Counted from the first letter of the stretch, positions 13,770 through 27,635 are shown. The stretch is DNA of 64,000 nucleotides from Styela clava (GCF_964204865.1 NC_135250.1:9672001-9736000); one strand, 5' to 3'. Program-made: numbers and translations. The notes: generated by a model from the letters alone, not told the origin.

Positions 13770-16250
13770 ATCAACAGACGTAGGTTCAATTTATTTCAGG
13801 GTTTTTATCTATATTGACCAAATCTAAATACACAAGATTTTAATCGTTAACAGTGCCATTGTGACTGAGTATCACCAGGAAAACTCCTTGCTACAAGTCC
13901 TCTGTAGCAATAAACATTTTTCGATCACCTATTTTCCACATAACGACTATTAGTTTATTTCAAACATATCGTAAAAATGGTATTTTTTTTAAAAGATTAT
14001 GCGATGTCAAAGTTATTCAGATTTCTTTACAAACTTCGTTCTAAGTAGAAACATTTAATCAGTCTTGTTCGAAGGGTTGCATTTGAGTATTTGTGTATTT
14101 CATTATCTGTTACAGTATTTGGAACAATTCAAATCGATTGTGCAACTTTACAATATATGAACATTTGCAATCATTGTGTGCAACCATTGTGTGCTTTTTT
14201 GATCTATATATAATGAAATCAGATTGAAAATGATTTCTCTAAGTACGTTCCAATAGTACGCAAAATAGGAACAAGCAGTGGGGACCCACTTTTCCTAGTG
14301 TAGTTTCATCATATTCAATTGATAACTTAGCATTTATCGGCGCTCAAACTTAAAAAAGTTTTTTTTATACATCTCACGGAAAGTAGGCTATTTGATATCA
14401 AACGATGATCTGATGGTTAAGCCTCAGTGAAAACCTATTTACCAGAAAAAAAGGCAAAAATTGAGTGCCAAATCCATAATACCCGAGGATATCTGAAATA
14501 ATAATCTTTTATCTTAAAGTACGCCTACTGAAAATTTGAAACTGATTGTTCAAATTAGTTGCCAAAACAAAGCAATTTTTCTCAACAACAACAATTTCAA
14601 ACCAACTACTATGTTCAGTCAACACAGTTGGGAAGATATTGTACATGTCATTCATACGGAGATCAACAACAAAACATCTAATGATCAAATATTTTATAAT
14701 TTTACACTTTGTCTAAATCAAACTGTAAAGTCAACGGTCTCAGTTATAATTTGATGGTCTTTTCAGGTTAAGTCGTGTCTGATTTGGCATTGGTAAGTGG
14801 TCACACATTAACAGACTTATTAAGTCTGTAATACTCGATTTGCAATTATAAGCTCAAAGTCTGAAATACGATATTTTGTGCACATAACGGGATAGACATG
14901 GCATGCTTCAACCTAAGTGAGACTGCTTCGCCAATCAATTGGAGTATACGCGGACGTTTGAACCTTGACATAAATCTTCTTTATGTAACAACATGGCAAT
15001 TCAACGTCATTTCGCATTATATTTATGCAAAGCTTGTTTATAAAGCTAGCTGTCACTCAGTCTACGTAATTGAGCGTTTAGCTTACCGTAAACATTAGCG
15101 CAGTACAAAAGTCGTTTATTTCTCTGTACTCTGAGAGTAACTCAGACTGTTATTTGTTTACATAAAATGTATTTTATTGGGTGCTCAAGTCAGGCAGTAA
15201 ATCTGTAGGCATATACGGTATTTTGGCAATTTTCATTTTCAATTGAGTCCTGACTGATTTTTTGCTTTTATGTTTTTTTTTTTAATTTATTCGAGTGCAA
15301 AATAAGGAAGCCATTGCAGCGGTGTGGTTTAATGACAAAAATATTTTCGACAAGTTTGTAAATCAAGCAGACATGTGCGAAGTGCGGAAAACGCTTCCAA
15401 CTTTATTGTAATCACATAAGAAGAAAAGAACCATGTGGTCACGTGAATAAAAGAGCAGGGAGTCAGTTAAATTCGTCCATTGGGAAATATTTCAGTCAAA
15501 ACCATGGTCCTGGCATTAACCAAGACTCTAAGTAAATAAAACAAACAAAACAAAACTAAAGTCCTGCCACGCTATGATAGATGAAAGTTATTCTTCCCAA
15601 TTTACAATCTCATACAAACGAATGGATGCCGTCGCAATCACCAAAGAACTCGTGCTAAGTGTCTAGTGTCTAACTGAAGGCACCAGATTACAGTCGTTAA
15701 TATACGACGCTTCACAAACAGTATTTGAATGAATTCAAAAAATCAATTTAATAACATTCGAATTTAATAAATGAAAAATAAACAAGATCGTGTATGGAAA
15801 CTGAAGTGATTCTCCATGAATTTTGATGATTGGGCGAGACACTATAAAAGTGTAAAGGGTCGTGCGTTACGTCAAAGTGTATACAGCCAAGGCTACACAA
15901 CCAATAGAACGTTTTGTGCGTACAGGAGGTTTTCAAAAAAAATCAAATCATATTTTCCAGTGGAAATTCCCTAAAATTTAAAAAATAAATTCGTGGACTT
16001 TTTAAAGACCATAATTACATCTCATCATTTATATATATTCCCAATGGTTCAGCAAACGAATGAATACACAAATGGGATTGCTTTCTTGTATGACCCAAAG
16101 ATCTGTATTTGAAATATCAGCGTAAGCACGATCCTTCTTTGGCCATGTCGGCTGCCGATATATGACGTATTGTTTACACTACACATCAACTCTCAATATA
16201 TTGTAAGGTGCATTACAATTGGGACCATCTTTAATTCGGCAAGAAACAGA

Positions 16251-19114
16251 ATGGACCTCCGAGCGATTTTTATTGCATTGTGCCTAATCACACTCTGCTC
16301 AGGCAAACCAACATCAAATGAAAAATGCCGGTTGCCATCTTTAGAGCAGTTCGACTCAAACATGGTAAGTAATAATGAATACTATTGATAATTAGTCATA
16401 CCTCCAAATATTATATCAATACCAAAGTTTGCAATGAAATGTTACTTTTGTTTAGCTAACTGGAACCTGGTATCAAGTCCTTAGACCCACAGTACTACTT
16501 GGGAATAGTCTCCTATGTTTTGCCATCAAAGACATCAGAGAAACACAAAAAGATTCATACTCAAGAGGATTAATCATTCATCCATCATCAAAGTAAGACT
16601 ATTCATAATATTTTTCGAAACAGTATTTTAATATATTTTAAGATATTTTGAAAATCATAATTGAGGTAACGATGAATCTAGATAGCTATCGGAGACCGCC
16701 GACTTATCGATCTGAGGTTTCGATACTTTGTTCTGACTCAATAGCGACACCGCGTGTCCCATCACTAGTTAAATATTAACTCGCTAATTATACTGGTCGG
16801 AGATATGAGGATTGCACATGTAAAATTTGGAGCAGATTCAACCTCGCTTTCGTGAGACATCGCGTAACAAACGAAAGTGACTAACAGACAAACAAACAGA
16901 CAAATACCTATCAACATACTTACCGATCGAGATCGATAAGCAATAATAGTAAATACATGGATATGGAGGTAGTGCCATTCTTTCACCATAAACCAGATCA
17001 CACCCGTAATAGCAAGTTTCAAGTATGTTGTTATCATCTAGGCTAGAAACACCCCTAAATTATTTACCCCATGGAATAAATCTTTGCATAAACACATTAT
17101 TAGTACACGATATGTAATTCATTTTCCATATTGATTTTGCAGTGGCAACATTGCATTTGAAGATTTACCTATGCATTTCTGGTTTAGAAACAATACGTCG
17201 ATACATCAAATGGACAAAAAATATGGTATTTTTGTTGAAATTTCATTGCACTTCTGTCTGAATCGGGTGTCAAATGAATAAAATTTAAAATCATTATTTT
17301 AAGAATATATCTTCGTCGATTTGGAAAAAAATCTCGGTGTTAGCGATGAAGGAGTTAAGGGTAAGATGTTAATAAATTTTATTGGCATAGTTATACAAAA
17401 TATTCATATTAAAAAAAAGGATTAACGAATCTTAAGGCGCGAAAATATAAATGCATGGACCCAACAGAGGCTTAGGTGATTGGTCGACATCCGGTTTTAA
17501 CACTCACGAAACGGTTGTTTTTTTAAATGAAGACTTTCTTTATTCCCAGTCCCAGTTCTCTTGAACAGGTTGCCACAGTTACTGTCTCTATGACTACTAC
17601 ACCCTTTGCTCTTGGCGTATCTACAATTATAATCGAATTTCTAAATAAAACCTCAGCTTTTTTGAGATTTATGATGAGATCCGGTTATTATCACTCTGGA
17701 AGTTATAGATGCTGAGGCTACTCCCTCCCTATCATAGCGCTTAAACTATGCCTGTAAAATCTGAACTTTAAACTTTGTTGATGGCTGGTTTCTAGAAGTC
17801 ACAAAAAAATGGTATAAGATGGCACATTTTGACCCCCGCGTCTGTTGACTTTCTGCTTAGTATTATGCTGTCTCGCGAGACCACTTCAAAACACGGATTA
17901 CGCCTTGCTGAAACTAGCAACTAATGATAACTGAAACCCAGCAGTTACTACACAACTTCGTCTCTAATTTTTTTTATATTGTATCTTACTTTTGGTCCTT
18001 ACTCGGCGACCGTTTCGTTTTCTGCATTTCGAAACATAGATGATGACACATTTCTACCATTTTTACGTCGGGATACATTAAAAAACCTATTTCATTGATA
18101 AAAACGAGTTCGATACAAACCATTACTGCACTAGAAAGGCAGCACACAACTTATGTATTTTTCCCAAAATCCAAATCTGCTGTCTATTTTGCAGTCCAAC
18201 CAGTCCAGTGCTCAACAGAGGAAGCAATTCAAATTGGTTATTGTGACCATATTTTTTCCAACCTGTCTAATTTTTAGAGATTGACGGATTTTTTTCGACG
18301 GAAGCTAGTCAACTGTCAGACTATGAAAATTACATGATCTGGATGCAGTGTGGCCCTAATGGTTAGTAAAAACACTAGACTATGATGTTGAAAAAGCCGG
18401 AATTCTTGTACAAATAAATGCGCACATAATGCCACGAAAATGCAATATATATATATAGAAAGGGATAAGAGAAGACTAATATATATCATCAAGAAAGCTG
18501 GGTACTACGATGTCCAATTATCAAAGCGTATTGCTGGGGATTTCGAATCAAATATTTGACATGAATCGAATAGTTAATTATTTGAATGAATTCAGACAAA
18601 AATTTTGAATCGCCGCCATCTTGTTTCGAGGGGAATCACTCATATTTCATAGTGGACCCATATTTTTTAAATGTAATTTCGTCATATATATGACTCTTCT
18701 TATTCAATCAGTTATTGATGAAACAAGTGCTTAATGTACGTGACAACTCGGTGAACTGAGTAATGAATTCTATGTTTTCAGTAATCTATTTGAACCCATT
18801 ACAATGAAAAAGGTCTTAAGTGTTTGCGAGTCGATTCGAAACATATATTTTGAAACCATCATTTATTCTAAAACGCCCTGCAGTAAGTATGGTGCGATGT
18901 TCGTCATTTCAATAATTCATTATGAGACACGGTCAGTATTTATGTGTTTTTAGGTGAACGTTTCGCTGCTGGCTTCACACGAACCAATCATCCAAGTCCT
19001 GAAAATGTTCTTCAAATTCGCAATGCGCTGATAGAAGCTGGAGGTGGATGGAGTCAAGTCCAACTACATCTTACTAGTTGCACAAAACTTGATATACCCT
19101 ACCCAGAAGCATAA
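16251..19114 (+). CDS. Secreted lipocalin, tandem copy B (6 exons, 211 aa)
   Basis: Exons: 16251-16364, 16456-16592, 17143-17225, 17304-17360, 18278-18361, 18954-19114, with the same exon sizes and phases as copy A within a few codons. The signal peptide (IFIALCLITLCSG) precedes KPTSNEKCRLP. Motifs are GTWYQV at the start of exon 2, SDYENYMIWMQC in exon 5 and FTRTNHPSPENVLQ in exon 6, with four positionally conserved cysteines (KCRL, LLCF, MQCG, TSCT) and the sequon NNTS. The open frame extends upstream of the chosen ATG without another ATG, so 16251 is the likely start. It lies in the 5' duplication unit and is the close sister of copy C. It is presumably an extracellular binding protein; the ligand is unknown. 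Confidence 0.9.
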
Positions 19115-19272
19115 GTATTTTGTGAAAAATCGATTGCTGTTGAGTCAATGATGGTATGCTATAATATACATAAAATCATATTTCTTCATTGCATATCCGT
19201 TACAACTTTTTGTATGGAGCAAATAGCAGATGCAGGAAGAAAGGTTTCGAAGAGAACTCATAGACTGTAGAG

Positions 19273-20112
19273 CAGGGTCGGCCAACCTTTTTGGCCGACG
19301 GGCCACATTTAGTTTACTAATAATTGCGCGGGCCACTTAACATGGTAATTATTTTCTAGTTTTGCTACATTGACTAAAAGTTGATGAAAAAACAAACAAA
19401 ACACTCGCATCAAACTTTCTCAATAATAAGAACAATAAAAAAAACGAAGATACTGTAGAGTCAACAAAGGTCTTTCTACGCGTAGATATTTTGGTGTGAA
19501 GTTTGGCAAAATTTCAATATTCGCTGAAATGGACGATGTAGCAATGCGAAGCCAATTTTTCATATGACTGTCAGAAATTAGTGATCTCACAGGGGATTCA
19601 AAGCGCCAAAGCAATCCAAAGTTGTCAACTCATCAATATTTTGCTGCATTGCCAAAACATCAAGGATTTTATGCATGCACATACCACGCCTAAACACACA
19701 GCATTGGCAATTATCATTTATGCCCCAGCAGATTTGACCAAGTAATACTTGGTTGGTGCTACATTTAAACGAGAGACCACGTGATAAAATAAAAGAAGAT
19801 TGTCTCACAGATGAGATACAGTTAAAGAGAGTAGTAGAAGACCCAAGTGTGTAAGCGACTATTCAAGTATCGATATCTTCCAGTTGGTTTCGATTCAAAA
19901 TGGCACTCATCGCTCGTTTGAAGGGGCTAGCAGAGCGCATTTCAGGAAACTGAACAAATTTTTTGTATCAAATCTTTATATTAACTACATCACTTGAAAA
20001 ATAGATATTTTGGGCAATTTTTTTTTATTTATTTTCGAAAATACAGCGCGGGCCACTCGAAACTCCTCAGCGGGCCACATGTGGCCCGCGGGCCACGGGT
20101 TGGACGACCCTG
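19273..20112. mobile_element. hAT-family element, 840 bp, with empty site in sister duplicate
   Basis: Terminal inverted repeats CAGGGTCGGCCAACC and GGTTGGACGACCCTG (one mismatch) are flanked by a perfect 8-bp duplication CTGTAGAG (19265-19272 and 20113-20120). The matching position in unit 2 (near 26775) has a single CTGTAGAG and no element. Minus-strand open fragments (for example KNWLRIATSSISANIE near 19500) resemble the C-terminal part of hAT transposases, so it may be a decayed derivative rather than a pure MITE. Subterminal GGGCCAC repeats are typical of the superfamily. Confidence 0.9.
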
Positions 20113-20786
20113 CTGTAGAGTGTAGACAGTACACAAATCAGCGCCATTCAGTGCGCTAGTAAAGGTCGAGATGTTCCGATTTTGAACCATTCTGCAATAT
20201 TCCTGGGTAGTTTGAAACTTATCCTTCTCTTATCCTAAACATTACTAGATTGAACTTATCCAGACCGATGGATTGTAATGAACGTAACGTAATGAACATT
20301 TTATAACAAACTGACAAATGGAAGGGAACTCTTTAATGCCATTATTACCATAGATGAGGATATGCTGCACTGTGCATGGTAGTAAGTTAAGTAACGTATT
20401 GGCAGGGTGGGTGCAACTAATGTTGCAAATGACGTAATAAAACTACGATAAACACTGCTTCGCATAAATCTTATCCCATCCTTTTAATTCGTGATATATA
20501 TTTTTTAATTGTAAAAAGACTTTATAGGCAGCCTGTAGGCTACAATTAATTTATATGAAATTTCACTGAAAATGATTATTTTGGTAAAATTTGTGAAGCC
20601 TAGTCAGGTAATTAGATATAACATAAGAGAGCAATGCTCAAATATATGGACACGCAGACAATTCCCCAAAAATCATATGTGGTGACTTACCAGTACCTGT
20701 ATCGGGGTACCGTGACGGTACAGGGACTGTCATAGATATTTTAAGTCCTGTGACAATGATCCATTCTTCTTGATTATATTGAAACA

Positions 20787-21400
20787 CAGTGGTGGCGCGT
20801 GGTCATTTTGACAACCGGGGCAAGCTACTGCGGAACCAAGTCACCCCCATCTACGGGGACAGGATGAGCGCTGTAAGTTCTCCCATCATTTTATGAGTAT
20901 AAAAACCATTCCATCGGTAACAACCAATCAGCAAAAGCGACAATTTTCAACGATAAGAAAGTGTCTTTAAAACCGGTCCAAGTCAAGGGATTAATAAATA
21001 TAGACATAGTTTATTTTGAAATTTGATATTTCGTCTAAAATTTTGCTGTATTTTTTTTTATCCATGGGAACACGGATTTTAGTCAGTGTCATGACTGGCT
21101 GTACGTTTTGATTCTGCAAAATTCTTGCTACTGGAAATTCAGAACTTTTTTGAGGGTACCGGTAGCGTCAAAGGTACCGGTAAAGACTGATTCGCTCTGG
21201 TCTAACGTGTCCATATATTTGTGCGTAGCTCTCTTGTTGTTATTTGTCTTCATCATTTTTAAAAAACATATTATAATCAAATCGTCTCGTTGTTGAAGTT
21301 TAATTTTAACAGCTGTTTTTATGTGAATCATTAATTTGTTAATTTCCAAGGGTAGGATGGGTTATGATTGCTACTTCCTCCGCTATACAATTAGCTTAAA
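20787..21400. repeat. Spacer between duplication units with minus-strand repeat
   Basis: The spacer is mostly unique, except that 21080-21270 is a minus-orientation copy of the AAC-tailed family, including the part with GGTACCGGTAGCGTCAAAGG and the head CGTGTCCATATATTTGTGCG. No gene is seen. Confidence 0.65.
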
Positions 21401-24400
21401 CATCTGATTTTTCCAATAAAATCAACAGACGTAGGTTCAATTTATTCCAGGGTTTTTGTCTATATTGACCAAATCCAAATACACAAGATTTTTTAATCGT
21501 TAACAGTGCCATTGTGACTGAGTAACACCAAGAAAACTCCTTGCTACAAGTCCTTTGTAGCAATAAACATTTTTTGATCACCTATTTTCCACATCACGAC
21601 TATTAGTTTATTTCAAACATATCGTAAAAATGGTATTTTTTTATAAGATTATGCGATGTCAAAGTTATTCAGATTTCTTTACAAACTTCGTTCTAAGTAG
21701 AAACATTTAATCAGTCTTGTTCGAAGGGTTGCATTTGAGTATTTGTGTATTTCATTATCTGTTACAGTATTTGGAACAATTCAAATCGATTGTGCAACTT
21801 TACAATATATGAACATTTGCAATCATTGTGTGCAACCATTGTGTGCTTTTTTGATCTATATATAATGAAATCAGATTGAAAATGATTTCTCTAAGTACGT
21901 TCCAATAGTACGCAAAATAGGAACAAGCAGGGGGGACCCACTTTTCCTAGTGTAGTTTCATCATATTCAATTGATAACTTAGCATTTATCGGCGCTCAAA
22001 CTTAAGAAAGTTTTTTTTATACATCTCACGGAAAGTAGGCTATTTGATATCAAACGATGATCTGATGGTTAGGCCTCAGTGAAAACCTATTTACTAGAAA
22101 AAAAGGCAAAAATTGAGTGCCAAATCCATAATACCCGAGGATATCTGAAATAATATTCTTTTATCTTAAAGTACGCCTACTGAAAAGCCTACTTGTCTAA
22201 ATCAAACTGTAAAGTCAACGGTCTCAGTTATAATTTGATGGGCTTTTCAGGTTAAGTCGTGTCTGATTTGGCATTGGCAAGTGGTCACACATTAACAGAC
22301 TAATTAAGTCTGTAATACTCGATTTGCAATTATAAGCTCAAAGTCTGAAATACGATAATTTGTGCATATAATGGGATAGACAGGCATGCTTCAACCTAAG
22401 TGAGACTGCTTCGCCAATCAATTCGGGTATACGCGGACGTTTGAACCTTGACATAAATCTTCTTTATGTAACAACATGGCAATTCAACGTCATTTCGCAT
22501 TATATTCATGCAAAGCTTGTTTATAAAGCTAGCTGTCACTCAGTCTACGTAATTGAGCGTTTAGCTTACCGTAAACATTAGCGCAGTAAAAAAAGTCGTT
22601 TATTTCTCTGTACTCTGAGAGTAACTCAGACTGTTATTTGTTTACATAAAATGTATTTTATTGCGTGCTCAAGTCAGGCAGTAAATCTGTAGGCATATAC
22701 GGTATTTTGGCAGTCTCCATTCTCAATTGAGTCCTGACTGATTTTTTGCTTTTATGTTTTTTGAATTTACTCGAGTGAAAAATAAGGAAGCCATTGCAAC
22801 GGTGCGGTTTTATGACAAAAATATTTTCGACAAGTTTGTAAATCAAGCAGACATGTGCGAAGTGCGGAAAACGCTTCCAACTTTATTGTAATCACATAAG
22901 AAGAAAAGAACCATGTGGTCACGTGGATAAAAGAGCAGGGAGTCAGCCAAGAACAGTTAAATTCGCCCATTGGGAAATATTTCAGTCAAAACTATGGTCC
23001 TTGCACCACCTAAGGCTCTAAGTAAATAAAACAAACAAAACAAAATTAAAGTCCCGCCACACTATGATAAGTGAAAGTTATTCTCCCCAATTTACAATCT
23101 CATACACACGAATGTATGCGGTCGCAATCACCAAAAAACTCTAACTGAAGGCACCAGATTACAGTCGTTATTATACGACGCTTTACAAACAGTATTTGAA
23201 TGAAATCAAAAAAATCAATTTAGTAACATTTGAATTTAATTAATAAATGAAAAATAAACAAGATCGTGTATGGAAAGTGAAGTGATTCTCCATGAAGTGA
23301 AGTAAGTAAGTGATGATTGGGCGAGACACTATAAAAGTGTAAAGCGTCGTGCGTTACGTCAAAGTGTATACAGCCAAGGCTACACAATCAATAGAACGTT
23401 TTCTGCGTACAGTAGATTTTCAAAAAAAAAATCATATTTTCCAGTGAAAATTACCTAAAGAGGAATGAAATTAAATTCGTGGACTTTTTAAAGACTATAA
23501 TTACATCTCATCGTTTATATTCTTAATGATTTTGCAAGCGGATGAATACACAAATGGGATTCTCTTCTTGTATGGCCCAAAGTTCTGTATTTAAAATATC
23601 AGCGTAAGCACGATCCTTCTTTGGCCATGTCGGCAGACGATATAGGACGTATTGTTTACACTAAACATCAACTCTCAATATATTGTAAGGTGCATTACAA
23701 TTGGGACCATCTTTAATTCGGCAAGAAACAGAATGGACCTCCGAGCGATTTTTATTGCATTGTGCCTAATCACACTCTGCTCAGGCAAACCAACATCAAA
23801 TGAACAATGCCGGTTGCCATCTTTAGAGCAGTTCGACTCAAACATGGTAAGTAATAATGAATACTATTGATAATTAGTCATACCTCCAAATATAATATCA
23901 ATACCAAAGTTTGCAATGAAATGTTACTTTTGTTTAGCTAACTGGAACCTGGTATCAAGTCCTTAGACCCACAGTACCACTTGGGAAAAGTGTACTATGT
24001 TTTGCCATCAAAGACGTCAGGGAAACACAAAAAGATTCATACGCAAGAGGATTAATCATTCATCCATCATCAAAGTAAGACTATTCATAAAATTCTTCAA
24101 AACCGTGTTTTAATATAATAAGATATTTTGAGTATCATAATTGATGTAACGATGAAACTAGATAGCGATCGGAGACCGCTGACTTATCGATCTGAGGTTT
24201 CGATTCCTTCGCACTGACTCAATAGCGACACTGCGTGCCCCATCACTAATTAATTATTAACTCGGTAATTATACTGGTCCGAGATATGATGAATGCACAT
24301 GCAAAATTTGAAGCAGATTCAACCTCGCTTTCGTGAGATAGCGCGTAACATACGAAAGTGTCTAACAGACAAACAAACAAACAGACAAATACCTATCAAC

Positions 24401-27400
24401 ATACTTACCGATCGAGATCGATAAGTAATAATAGTAAATACATGGATATGGAGGTAGTGCCATTCTTTCACTATAAACCAGATCCCACCCGTAACAACAA
24501 GTTTCAAATATATTGTTATCATTTAGGCTAGAAACACCTGAAATTATTTATCATATAGAATAAATCTTTGCATAAACACATTATCAGTACACGGTATGTA
24601 ATATATTTTCCATATTGATTTTGCAGTGGCAACATTGTATTTGAAGATTTACCTATGCATCTGTGGTATAAAAACAATACGTCGATACATCGAATGGACA
24701 AAAAATATGGTATTTTTGTTGAAATTTCATTGCACTTCTGTCCGAATCGGGTGTCGAATGAATAAAATTGAAAAATATTTTTTTAAGAATATATCTTCGT
24801 CGATTTGGAAAAAAATCTCGGTGTTAGCGATGAAGGAGTTAAGAGTAAGTTGGTAATAAATTTGATTGGCATAGTTATATATAATATTCATATTAAAAAG
24901 TAGGATTAACGAATCTTACGGCTCGAAAATATAAATGCATGGATCCAACAGAGTCTTAGGTGATTGGTCGACATCCGGTTTAACACTCACGAAACGGCTG
25001 TTTTCTAAATGAAGATTTTATTTATTCCCAGTCCCAGTTCTCTTGAACATGTTACCACAGTTACTTTCTCTAAGACTACTACAGACTTCGCTCTTGGCGT
25101 ATCTACAATTATAATCGAATTCCGAAATAAAGCCTCAGCTTTTTTGAGATTTATGATGAGATCCGTTTATTATCACTCTGTGATAGTGAAGTTATAGATG
25201 CTGAGGCTACTCCTTCCCTATCATAGCGCTTAAACTATGCCTGTAAAATCTGATCTTCAAACTTTGTTGACTTTGCAAGCTTCACGATCGACCAGGCAAG
25301 AAGATGGCTGGTTTCTGGAAGTCACAAAAAAGTGGTATAGATATGGCACATCTTGACCCCCGCGTCTGTTGACTTTCTGCTTAGTAATATGCTGTCTCGC
25401 GAGACCACTTCAAAACACGAATTACGCCTTGCTGAAACTAGCAACTAATGATAACTGAAACCCAGCAGTTACTACACAACTTCGTCTTTAATTTTTCTTT
25501 TATATTGTATCCTACTTATGGTCATTACTCGGCGACCTTTTCGTTTTCTGCATTTCGAAACATAGATGATGACACATTTCTACTTCGGAATACATTAAAA
25601 AACCTATTTCATTGATAAAAACGAGTTCGATACAAACCATTACTGCACTAGAAAGGCAGCACACAACTTATGTATTTTTCCCAAAAGCCAAATCCGCTGT
25701 CTATATTGCAGTCCAACCAGTCCAGTGCTCAACAGAGGAAGCAATTCAAATTGGCTATTGTGACCATATTTTTTTCAATCTGTCTCATTTTTAGACATTG
25801 ACGGATTTTTCTCGACCGAAGCTAGTCAACTGACAGACTACGAAAATTACATCATCTGGATGCAGTGTGGCCCTAATGGTTAGTAAAAACACTAAACTAT
25901 GATGTTGCAAAAGCCGGAATTTTTGTACAAATAAATGCGCACATAATGCCCCGAAAATGCAATACATATATATAGAAAGGGATAAGAGAAGACTAATATA
26001 TATCATCAAGAAAGCTAGGTACTACGATGTCCAATTATCAAAGCGTATTGCTGGGGATTTCGAATCAAATATTTGACATGAATCGAATAGTTAATTAGTT
26101 GAATGAATTCAGACAAAAATTTGAATCGCCGCCATCTTGTTTCAAGATGAATCACTCATATTTCATAGTGGACCCATATTTTTTAAATGTAATTTCGTCA
26201 TATATATGACTCTTTTCTTTCAATCAGTTATTGATGAAACAAGTGCTTAATGTACGTGACAGCTTAGTGAACTGAGTAATGAATTCTATGTTTTCAGTAA
26301 TCTATTTGAACCCATTACAATGAAAAAGGTCTTAAATGTTTGCGAGTCGATTCGAACCATATATTTTGAAACCATCATTTATTCTGAAATGCCCTGCAGT
26401 AAGTATGGTGCGATGTTCGTCATTTCAAAAATTGATTTTGAGACACGATCAGTATTTATGTATTCTTAGGTGAACGTTTCGCTGCTGGCTTCACACGAAC
26501 CAATCATCCAAGCCCTGAAAATGTTTTTCAAATTCGCAATGCGCTGATAGAAGTTGGATGGAGTCAAGTCCAACTACATCTTTCTGGTTGCACAAAACTT
26601 GATATACCCTACCCAGAAGCATAAGTATTTTGTGAAAAATCGATTGCTGTTGAGTCAATGATGGTATGCTATAATATACATAAAATCATATTTCTTCATT
26701 GCATATCCGTTACAACTTTTTGTATGGAGCAAATGGCAGATGCAGGAAGAAAGGTTTCGATGAGAACTCATAGACTGTAGAGTGTTGTAGACAGTACACA
26801 AATCAGCGCCATTCAGTGCGCTAGTAAAGGTCGATTGTTCCGATTTTGAACCATTCTGCAATATTCCTGGGTAGTTTAAAACTTATCCTTCTCTTATCCT
26901 AAACTTTACTGGATTGAACTTATCCAGACCGATGGATTGTAATGAACGTAACGTAATGAACATTTTATAACAAACTGACAAATGGAAGGGAACTCTTTAA
27001 TGCCATTATTACCATAGATGAGGATATGCTGCACTGTGCATGGTAGTAATGTAAGTAAAGTATGGGCAGGGTGGGTGCAACTAATATTGCAAATGGCGTA
27101 ATAAAACTACGATAAACACTGCTTCGCATAAATCTTATCCCATCCTTTTAATTCGTGATATATATTTTTTAATTGTAAAAAGACTTTATAGGCAGCCTGT
27201 AGGCTACAATTAATTTATATAAAATTTCAATGAAAATGATTATTTTGGTAAAATTTGTGAAGCCTAGGTAATTAGATTAGTCAGGTAATTAGATATAACA
27301 TAAGAGAGCAATGCTCAAATATATGGACACGCAGACAATTCCCCAAAAATCATATGTGGTGACTTACCAGTACCTGTATAGGGGTACCGTGACGGTACAG

Positions 27401-27463
27401 GGACTGTCATAGATATTTTAAGTCCTGTGACAATGATCCATTCTTCTTGATTATATTGAAACA
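21401..27463. repeat. Segmental duplication unit 2 (contains lipocalin C)
   Basis: This is the direct counterpart of 13750-20786. It lacks the hAT element and about 170 bp near the start, and carries small indels such as a 10-bp difference near 22950. The stretch 21401-23732 and the tail 26625-27463 hold no supported gene. Confidence 0.9.
23733..26624 (+). CDS. Secreted lipocalin, tandem copy C (6 exons, 209 aa)
   Basis: Exons: 23733-23846, 23938-24074, 24627-24709, 24788-24844, 25795-25878, 26470-26624. It keeps the signal peptide, GTWYQV, TDYENYIIWMQC, FTRTNHPSPENV, the four cysteines and the NNTS sequon of copy B. Exon 6 is 6 bp shorter than in B (two glycine codons lost in frame). By my count B and C differ at 18 codons by replacement and at only about 5 by silent change, while introns stay closely alike. 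The codon spanning exons 4 and 5 changes from Glu to Asn. It is an intact gene, presumably with a modified ligand pocket; the ligand is unknown. Confidence 0.9.
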
Positions 27464-27635
27464 TCAATTGAAATATCTCGTGCTCTGAGTCAATTATGTA
27501 CCGTATCAGGTACCACAGTCAAACATTTCACATAAAAACGTTACTAAATAACATGCGTCAATTTAACACCACCTGAATCGGGGTAAAACTTTCGGTACAG
27601 TGACTGTCATAGCCGTTTAGGGCTGATGGACAATT

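Larger units (their letters stand above)
13750..20786. repeat. Segmental duplication unit 1 (contains lipocalin B)
   Basis: The segment is near-identical, in direct orientation, to 21401-27463. The match starts abruptly at CATCTGATTTTTCCAATAAA and ends at TTGATTATATTGAAACA. Differences include the 840-bp hAT insertion at 19273-20112 and about 170 bp near 14537-14704 that is absent from unit 2. The 2.4 kb between 13750 and the lipocalin B start holds no supported gene; 15365-15535 carries a zinc-finger-like short frame. Confidence 0.9.

Noticed and set aside
14536..14754. 72-codon frame upstream of lipocalin B
   Set aside because: It lacks an ATG at its start, and most of it is deleted from the otherwise near-identical duplication unit 2, so it is not a conserved gene.
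21108..21296. Open frame repeated in three places with a signal-like hydrophobic end
   Set aside because: It lies within the AAC-tailed repeat, starts without ATG and ends variably; shared translation follows from shared repeat DNA, so it is treated as repeat.
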